Assembly: GCA_027596035.1 (NCBI GenBank)
Contig: JADGJA010000579.1
Location: forward strand, 1 to 14,535
Reading direction: 5' to 3'
Origin: Thoreauomyces humboldtii
Taxonomy: Eukaryota; Chytridiomycota; Chytridiomycetes; Spizellomycetales; Powellomycetaceae
Length of the DNA: 14,535 bases
The notes below the pieces were generated by a model that saw only the letters and a program-made list of their open reading frames with translations, made no database searches and was not told where the DNA came from. The first letter of the stretch is position 1; the number at the start of each line of letters is the position of its first letter. Both the position numbers and the translations under genes were made by a program. Below, piece after piece: positions 8,860 through 14,535 of the stretch.

Positions 8860-10591
8860 TTACGAGCGAGGGCCTGTTGTCTTATAGTCCTCCAACAACC
8901 GTTGGCCAGCGATCGTCTGGGAGATGTAAATCACGCAGACTAGGGTGGTTTGAACAGCACGGGTGGCCGCGGGCGTCTTGGCGGCAGTCTGGTTCTGCCG
9001 AGACGGGAGGCACTCGGCGCGGTTTGATGCGTTCGTGTTGAGCAGCATGGGACCCCGTATGAAAGCGTAGTCGTCAGCGATACTCGGTCTTCCTTGCCTC
9101 GCGTCGAACACAACTTCTCGCCACTCCGTCGCATCCGAAAGAGTTTTCCATTTCAGACCATTCAGGATTGCTGCCTTCTTCACGTCACGGAATACCATGA
9201 TGGCGTTCTGTCCCCGGAATATCTTTCGCTTGACGTAAGACCAGTTGAGTGCAACAGCTAAGCTATCGCCCGTGTAAAAGCCGGCATCACGTCCGAAGTC
9301 CTGGTTTATATGCCCCTTCGCGTGCCGTATGCCGATGTGGGGGTTGCACATCTCCGAGACGTACTCCCAGGATGTTGCGTGAAACCACAGCTTTGATTCC
9401 GCTGAAAGCGCAGCTCCAGAGGCGGCGGCTATGGCAGCGGTGATGGTTTGTGAGGATTTAGTCATATTGTACTGTGTTACCCCAGTTGGGCCCGGAAAAG
9501 TTTTGTCAAGGATCGAGGCGTCGGGGGGGAAATCGCTCGCAATCGGCAACGTGGCGTAAGCACCGACGGCATATTCCACAGCAATCTCAGCTGCCACTCT
9601 GTGTCCATAATATTGAACAAGGCCGCCCGCTGCTTCCTTCAACTTGAGCACCGAGGCCGTTGTCAAACCCAGACCCTCCAAGATCGAAGGAAACGTAGCC
9701 TGGTTATCGTTGGGAAAACGACTCAGAAGTAGCTCTTTCGCGGTTTCTTCCATCGTATGGCGGTTGTCTTTCGTGACGAACGGGTCTTCGATTAAGGAGT
9801 TGACTGATACCACGCCGGCGCAAGTCAAGATGGTAGACACTCCAGCTATGAACGGGTCAAGATCTACCATCCTCGTTAGCATCATAGTCCTTGCTCTCCG
9901 GTTCCACTGCAATTTACCTGGAGAGTCTTTTATAGACATTTCGTGAAATAGGGCTGTCGTTTCGTCATCGTTCTTGAAGTCGGGCCAGCACTTGACTCCC
10001 ACTCCGGTGTTGATCTGTCAACCAGCAAGGCATCAGCGCCACTGCAACGGTCAGAGCCTCTTGACTTACAGTGAACGTTACCATCAAACGATTGTAGTCT
10101 GTGCCCCCAACAGGCCGATCAAGGGCTAACCTCAAAAACGCCGCGGGAGAAGGACATTCGTCCTGCCCGCGAAGGATGGTGCCGCGCTCGGATATTCTTC
10201 CGAACAGCACCAGTTCTTTGCTGATTTCGATGAAAATGGCATCATGTTGTGGTCGGACTTTGTGATCACTTAGTAGAGTACGCAAAGTTTGTCGTTCTCG
10301 CTTTGTTGCACTTTGCTCAGACACAGGGAGTTTCTGCAGAAAGGCTCCAAATTGATCGCGCTCGGACGGCGCTGACGGGTCCCGTATGATGGTAAGATGG
10401 ATGTTGGCTGGCGGGAACAAGCGGTAAAGGATGAACTTGAGTTCCCCAGCTACGGGTAACTCAGGACCCGTATCGACCTCCCAGCCCGAGTTATCTTGGA
10501 CGACGGCCTCGACGGCGTCAATGGCATCGAATGTGTGCTCGTCGGAGAGACGAAACAGCGAAGACGGAAAAGATGTATGTACTGCAGCCAT
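8860..10591 (-). CDS. ADP-ribosyltransferase-like (DUF3990-type) C-terminal domain protein
   Basis: Two exons, 10591-10070 and 10014-8860, join in phase across a 55-nt intron (donor GTAAGT, acceptor GACAG) to 558 residues. The ATG at 10591 has an excellent context (GAG-ATG-G). The first ~375 residues are a globular region I do not recognise. The C-terminal part has the layout of ADP-ribosyltransferase-like domains of the DUF3990 kind, common in fungi and bacteria. It has LWFHATS (His 386), then QDFGRDAGFYTGDSLAVALNW (DFG 413-415, Tyr 421), then LKW...ATEWREVVFDARQG (Glu 474) and DYAFIRGPMLLNT. His, Tyr and Glu therefore stand in the order of an H-Y-E ART triad. Family knowledge: such domains transfer ADP-ribose from NAD to a target; whether this one is active is unknown. 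No signal peptide is evident. The nearest gene upstream is mobile-element debris. The final residues are uncertain because a GTAAGC overlaps the stop and could be a donor. Confidence 0.68.
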
Positions 10592-10812
10592 CTCGGGACG
10601 TTGCAAAAAGACTTTCGGGTATGCAGGGTGGTATGATGGCTTTCGCACAGTCCGTGTATCGTCGGCTGTTACCGTAGCGAAGATGGTGCTGTACCCACCC
10701 CCTCTTTTTCCTCGACTCGGGTTGAGGGGGGGTCTGTCGACTTTCAGAACGCGTCACAGTGAGTCTTGCAACGGTTTCAACCTTTCTCCCCAAGATCTTC
10801 TCCAGCATCCTC
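10592..10812. promoter_or_regulatory. Upstream region of the ART-like gene
   Basis: Short gap between the ART-like start and the transposase-like fragment on the other strand. It carries a GC-rich inverted repeat (CCCCCTC at 10698-10704 and GAGGGGG at 10724-10730, 19-base loop). No recognised promoter element was found. The ART reading frame stays open upstream to about 10648 without another ATG. Confidence 0.4.
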
Positions 10813-11082
10813 ATGGCACGCATTAGCACTCCGCGCGTCCGCAAGGGAGCAACCAAAGTACGGCCTCCTACCGGCGAAAAACGACGTTATACTATAGGAG
10901 ACAAGCTTGCTATATTGGACAAAATGCAACAAGAGCCTCTACGTTCCACCCGGTCCTTGGTCGGGAGTTTGCTGTGCAACCAAAACAACTTCGAGATTGG
11001 CAAAGCAAGCGCGGAGAGAGAGCGGAGAGAGAGGGGACACTATAGTACTTTTCATAGTTCATTTTCGCTCGAACGAGAATAG
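10813..11082 (+). pseudogene. Transposase-type helix-turn-helix fragment, frameshifted
   Basis: From the ATG at 10813 the frame encodes a basic start (ARISTPRVRKGATKV), then EKRRYTIGDKLAILDKMQQ and STRSLVGSLLCNQ. This is the look of the N-terminal homeodomain-like helix-turn-helix of eukaryotic DNA transposases and their domesticated relatives (CENP-B/pogo-type). After CNQ the expected recognition helix appears only in a neighbouring frame, as KQLRDWQSK, so about one base has been lost or gained around 10981-10989. Downstream the shifted frame stops within a few codons, and the catalytic DDE domain is absent. A tandem GCGGAGAGAGA pair follows. I read it as a decayed element remnant; a short intron at this point instead of a frameshift is possible but no good splice pair is visible. 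Confidence 0.5.
11011..11036. repeat. Tandem GCGGAGAGAGA duplication
   Basis: Two adjacent copies of an 11-base purine unit followed by a G run. It sits right behind the transposase-like fragment and is probably a slippage product. Confidence 0.6.
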
Positions 11083-11194
11083 ATGGAGCTTAGTAAGCAC
11101 AACCGACGACCACCAGTCCTTTTGGCAACTCAAGGGAGTATTTGGCAGGGGAAAAAGAAGATCAGGGAGAGCAGTCCGAACAACAGCGTTGGAC

Positions 11195-11323
11195 TGTTAG
11201 GCACTCTGTAAGAGGGCCCCATCGGTCGCTTGCGAAAAGACTGGGCACGAGTACAATTGCTAGCCGTTTTCATCTTTCATTTTATTTGAGCCGTTTTCCC
11301 CGCAAATTTTGCGAACGCTAACA
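11195..11323 (+). mobile_element. Possible short LTR (TGTTAG...CTAACA)
   Basis: The 129-base segment starts TGTTAG and ends CTAACA, the 6-base inverted termini with TG...CA ends expected of a retrotransposon LTR. Nineteen bases beyond it a copia-type primer-binding-site motif appears. Against the call: the segment is short, the spacing to the primer site is larger than usual, no second copy exists in the window and no gag-pol frame follows. No flanking target duplication is seen. Confidence 0.3.
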
Positions 11324-11341
11324 TAAGGAAGATCTGTAACC

Positions 11342-11352
11342 TGGTATCAGAG
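11342..11352 (+). other. Copia-style primer-binding-site motif TGGTATCAGAG
   Basis: TGGTATCAGAG is the classic start of the primer-binding site of Ty1/copia elements, complementary to the 3' end of initiator methionine tRNA. It lies 18 bases after the possible LTR end. Eleven bases is short enough to occur by chance, so its value comes from the position. Confidence 0.35.
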
Positions 11353-11438
11353 TTGTGGCATTCGAAAGTCGTGTTCATGAGTATCTCCACGAAACCCGGT
11401 GGCAATGGGACAAGGGCCGGCATGACTCTTTTTCTTGG

Positions 11439-13789
11439 CTAGTGGGGTGCGAAACGCATAAGAACCGTAAATGTGGTTGTTACAAGGCTTCCGAGCCCAG
11501 CCATGATCCCTGCTTCGCTCACAGCACCGACAGCACCGACCGCGGCTATTGCCGCTGGTGCACCGGCAACGGCAACGGCGCCGCCGGCAACGGCCCCAGC
11601 AAGCACTAATGCGCCCAAAACTTTCGCGATGAATCGATGCAATTGTAACCGCACAGCCGAGGTGAATGGGGGCATCACATCAATCCGATCCTGGATTGCT
11701 TTATGCAGTTCCTCGATCCCGTGTACCTGCGATGAGGTGACAAGGGACGTCAGCAAACGGAAACTTGTGACACATCGGCCTAACGCATTGTACTGGAAAG
11801 ACATGGAATGCATCATCGGTTGGGACTTTGAGAGCCGAGTGCGTCACAAACGCCTTCTCGATTTGCGTGTCCTCCGGGATTTGCAGCATGTTTCGAAAAG
11901 CAAGAACCTTCGCTTCACCTAGTTCAGAATATGGTTTCCGTGCTGTGTGAGGAACCTTATATCCTGTTTTTAACCACTGGCTCCTACAAACAAGAATTAG
12001 GAAAAGCTACAGTGCTACTGAGCATATGTGCTTACTTTATTAAAGGTGTTGGAACTGTAGAACAGAACTCTTGGTCCCAGTGTGTCAGCACGACATAGAT
12101 ACTAATTTGCTCTTCGGGCTTATCAGCATGTTGCTGGTTGTGGTTCCGAATGTACGCAACGATCTCAAACATGATTCCTTTGGTGCCCTGCGCCTGTTTG
12201 AGGATTTGACCGCTTAGTAGGAGTAAATAAGGCCTGATACGTATCAGCTGATACCTTTCCGTTGAAAAGCAAGACCATTATGTGCAACGGATGTTCTTGC
12301 CAGACTTGGAGGAAATATTTCCAGTAAGCGTCCGACTTTGTCTCTTGCGTAAGGCCCAGAAGCTCTAGATAGTGTATAAGTCCGCTCCGGAAATGCTCGG
12401 CTATTGATCGAAAGTGCGTTTCAGGCTACGGTTCTCCGATTGCTGGCGAGAATCCAGTTAAACAAGCAGCAGACCTTCTTCGATAGGTGCCGGGGCCGCT
12501 AGGTTTGTTGAATGCGGTCGCAAGTTGTACAATTCATCAGATCTATTTTCATCCTGCCGAATCTCCAAAGCCTTGACCAAGCCGATCTTGCCGACGCTCG
12601 TATCGCCGAGGAACATGACGTTGTAACCCTCAGCTGTGCAGTTATAAATCCGGATGCAATCGAAACCGTTATCAAGATGGAGCGAAAAGTTCTCGATTCG
12701 AAAGTCGATCGGTAGAGATCGCAACGTTATTTGTAGCTCCTGGTATGCAGCGTCCGAACCAGCGTCAACTTCTACGACCTGCATTTTGGCCGCCATTTTA
12801 CTTGTCTGAAGTTCCTGATCCTCGTACGAGAAGTCGGCAGAGACCACGTTGCACGTGGTGCCGTATGCAGAACGCAGTTTCATGTTCATGAAAGGTTTTT
12901 CCGTACCCTTGTCCTTTCCAATGTAGCCCCTCGGAGGCTTGATATCGCGGTGAATGTTGATCGACTTGATCCGTTGAACGCGTCCCGAGAGGGGAAGTGG
13001 TGGCCAGTCCTTGAGCCCAAGATCAACGTCATGGGCTCCCTGAAAGAGCACATTGAATTTGTCCATCTTGTGGGCATCTAGGAATTCAAGGAATACATCT
13101 TCGCCAGAAGCTTGTCGCCCGATGGCCTTGAACAGATGTTCAAAGCCGTTTCCTTTTTTAAATGCGTTCCAGGCTTCAACAGCCACCTCGAAGACAGCGC
13201 GGTAATCATAAGCGGACTGTTATATCCTGCAAAAAGTGGGCATCTTACTACACTGCTACACAGACGAGGGGAACATGTTTTCGCGCGGACTTACCGTATT
13301 GTGTATGCGGCTTGTGTCGATCATGCCTTCGTGGCTTATGAGAATATTGTTGGCCGGAAAGCTCACAAACGACAGTTGCTCGCTAGCTCGCGGCACCAAG
13401 TCTGCTTCGTGATAAAAGCGAAATATGTGCTGCGAAGTCCATGATGAGTGCTTGCAATCATCCGACAGACCTTCTGAAAGCAAGCTCTTACATGCCGATA
13501 ATTCGGGAATGTGTTCTCTCCTCGATCTCCGGGATCGCACATGATCTCCGCTCTCCTGCAAGGATCGCACTGGAGGGAAATACGGTTTGCGGCAGTTGTT
13601 AAGGGACTCGACAAAGGAGTCGTCGTAAACGATGCGACACAGCTCGTATGCAGTCCAAAGCTGGAGGATCCACTTCTTCTGAACTGCGGATGGAAGGTGC
13701 CCGAAGATCTCCTTGTAACGCGGAACAACGTTATCCTGGATCCTGCTCGATGCGGGACCGCGCAGCAGATTATGTATGGCTCCAAACAT
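11439..13789 (-). CDS. P-loop GTPase-like protein with hydrophobic Ala/Gly-rich C-terminus
   Basis: Modelled exons: 13789-13295, 13216-12475, 12400-12255, 12193-12036, 11983-11794 and 11726-11439, joining to 672 residues. Introns are 52-78 nt; most have good signals (GTAAGT, GTAAGC, a TACTAA-like branch site before 12194), but the donor at 12474 (GTCTGC) is weak. Residues 1-365 are unrecognised and contain several strand-rich stretches. A phosphate-binding loop follows a hydrophobic strand at 369-376 (YNVMFLGDTSVGKI), with Ile where a Ser or Thr normally binds magnesium. A second buried strand ending LTHWD (498-501) fits the G4 motif at the right distance, about 129 residues. I see no clear DxxG G3. 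At 609-666 there is a long Ala/Gly/Val-rich hydrophobic region, then a short tail. The layout, GTPase followed by a membrane-seeking hairpin, recalls IRG or DUF697-type GTPases, but homology is not shown. An alternative start is the ATG at 13842 with a 59-nt intron to 13735. Confidence 0.55.
12234..12254. repeat. Overlapping palindromes: three alternating 7-mers at a 5' splice site
   Basis: CTGATAC, GTATCAG and CTGATAC follow each other without gaps, giving two overlapping perfect 14-base palindromes. On the minus strand the first GTATCAG is the intron donor itself, so the splice site could be paired in a small RNA hairpin with the neighbouring unit. Confidence 0.8.
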
Positions 13790-13842
13790 CTTACAGAGAC
13801 TCGATTGTTCACAATGACGGCAGGATCAGTCTGCCCCAGCAT

Positions 13843-14535
13843 CCTTGAACAGCAACCGCTCTTACAATATCTGATTATTATCCGCGTTTTTATCAACTTG
13901 ATGCAGCCAGACATGAAGACTTTAAATAGGCACGAATATATTTTCGTGCCCTTTGGATCCGCTGACATCAGCAACCGAAAAGTGACAATGCTCCTCAAGA
14001 ACCTTGGCCGTCGAAGCGTCGACGCTGAGGTTCTCCAACGGTCTATTGAAGGAGTACGATGCGGGCGGAGGGCGCTCCATCAACGATGTATTGCTCAAGA
14101 AGTTATGACTCGCAGCCTCCTTCCAAGACATATTGTTGGAGACATGAAGACGATCTGTAAGATGAGCATGCTCATATCTAGTTCTTCATCTTCTTTGACA
14201 GCAAAGCCGCGCAGGCCCCGCCGCTGACGGCCATTGCAGAAGCTTGGCTGTCCAAAAGCTGAACATCACTTCGCCGGCGGTCTCGGCGTCGACCGGGCAT
14301 AAAGGGGAGTGCGATCCTGGCCGCGAGGAATGCCTAGCATGACTGATCGACTTCTGGGGCTCGCCCCGTGTCTTTACGTTCCCAGAACGCGACATGAGCT
14401 TGGCCCCGGCCGTCAATTCGATAGCGGCCACGAAAAGCCTACACGGAATTACCAACTCATGGGAACTCATGGAATATGTTCTATGGGTTCTGCAGCCGCC
14501 GAGGTGGAGAACACATAACCGATGCCTTGGAAGGC
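13843..14535. other. Unassigned region upstream of the GTPase-like gene
   Basis: About 690 bases to the window edge. On the minus strand open frames at 14470-14186 and 14131-13922 look moderately protein-like and could be 5' exons of the GTPase-like gene, but I found no join with good splice signals. On the plus strand one frame stays open from 13511 to 14227 (238 codons); it runs antisense through the first GTPase-like exon and resembles no family I know. I leave this stretch unassigned. Confidence 0.4.
13929..13950. repeat. Perfect 8-base inverted repeat with 6-base AT loop
   Basis: GGCACGAA, the loop TATATT and TTCGTGCC form a 22-base hairpin-capable sequence just upstream of the GTPase-like gene. 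It could be a regulatory site for a dimeric protein or a fold-back in RNA; nothing in the sequence decides. Confidence 0.7.

Larger units (their letters stand above)
11083..11438. other. Non-coding interval with mobile-element traces
   Basis: Apart from the LTR-like segment and the primer-site motif, this interval has no exon I can support. It separates the transposase-like fragment from the 3' end of the GTPase-like gene, whose 3' untranslated region should lie next to 11438. Confidence 0.5.

Noticed and set aside
10694..10733. C-rich/G-rich inverted repeat upstream of the ART-like gene
   Set aside because: Arms are only seven bases of near-homopolymer with a 19-base loop, easily produced by chance.
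11473..11922. Plus-strand Ala/Thr/Pro-rich frame
   Set aside because: It is the reverse of the Ala/Gly-rich hydrophobic C-terminus of the GTPase-like gene; the minus strand has consistent exon phases and motifs.
12426..12463. A 38-nt intron in the GTPase-like gene (donor GTTTAA, acceptor CGTAG)
   Set aside because: It would also restore phase but is shorter than any other intron here (52 nt or more) and has a poor donor. The 74-nt alternative 12474-12401 with acceptor CAATAG fits the size range better.
12886..13000. HRDIKPP string in the GTPase-like protein, reminiscent of a protein-kinase catalytic loop
   Set aside because: No kinase Gly loop, VAxK lysine or DFG lies at the expected distances, and HRD is followed by IKPPRG rather than the xKxxN pattern. 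Chance similarity.
1..14535. tRNA, rRNA or CRISPR arrays
   Set aside because: I looked for T-loop/acceptor patterns, conserved rRNA blocks and regularly spaced repeats and found none. This is eukaryotic sequence, so CRISPR is not expected.

Overview
The window reads as a fragment of a fungal genome, most likely a basidiomycete. Coding regions are split by many short introns (about 50-100 nt, with GTAAGT/GTGAGT-type donors and CAG/TAG/AAG acceptors). There is an ATP-type PEP carboxykinase with eight introns and a Zn2Cys6 (fungal binuclear cluster) transcription factor. Phylum is an inference from intron density. All substantial genes lie on the minus strand, so transcription runs from high to low coordinates. 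Exon joins were worked out by hand from reading phase, splice signals and protein-family continuity.

Layout from low to high coordinates: (i) 349-609, a single 3' exon of an MTD1-type NAD-dependent methylenetetrahydrofolate dehydrogenase, whose 5' two thirds are missing; (ii) 610-747, a strange stretch of long A, G and T homopolymers; (iii) 748-1536, a three-exon gene for a 137-residue protein with two membrane segments and no family I recognise; (iv) 1884-4216, a nine-exon PCK1 (575 aa) with a mitochondrial-presequence-like N-terminus; (v) 4627-7894, a five-exon Zn2Cys6 transcription factor (1002 aa); (vi) 8860-10591, a two-exon gene (558 aa) ending in a domain that looks like a fungal ADP-ribosyltransferase-like (DUF3990-type) fold; (vii) 10813-11352, a transposon-scarred interval with a frameshifted transposase-type helix-turn-helix fragment, a possible LTR (TGTTAG...CTAACA) and a copia-style primer-binding-site motif; (viii) 11439-13789, a six-exon gene (672 aa as modelled) for a P-loop GTPase-like protein with an altered Walker A motif, a THWD G4-like motif and an Ala/Gly-rich hydrophobic C-terminus; (ix) 13843-14535, sequence I cannot assign, possibly carrying 5' exons of the last gene.

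The left half (1-7900) looks like ordinary chromosomal housekeeping: one-carbon metabolism, gluconeogenesis and a regulator immediately upstream of PCK1 in the same orientation. The right half (8860-14535) looks accessory: two multi-domain proteins of unclear function, an ART-like putative effector and a GTPase-like membrane protein, separated by mobile-element debris. That pair is the best candidate for an undescribed system, but a functional link between them is inference only.
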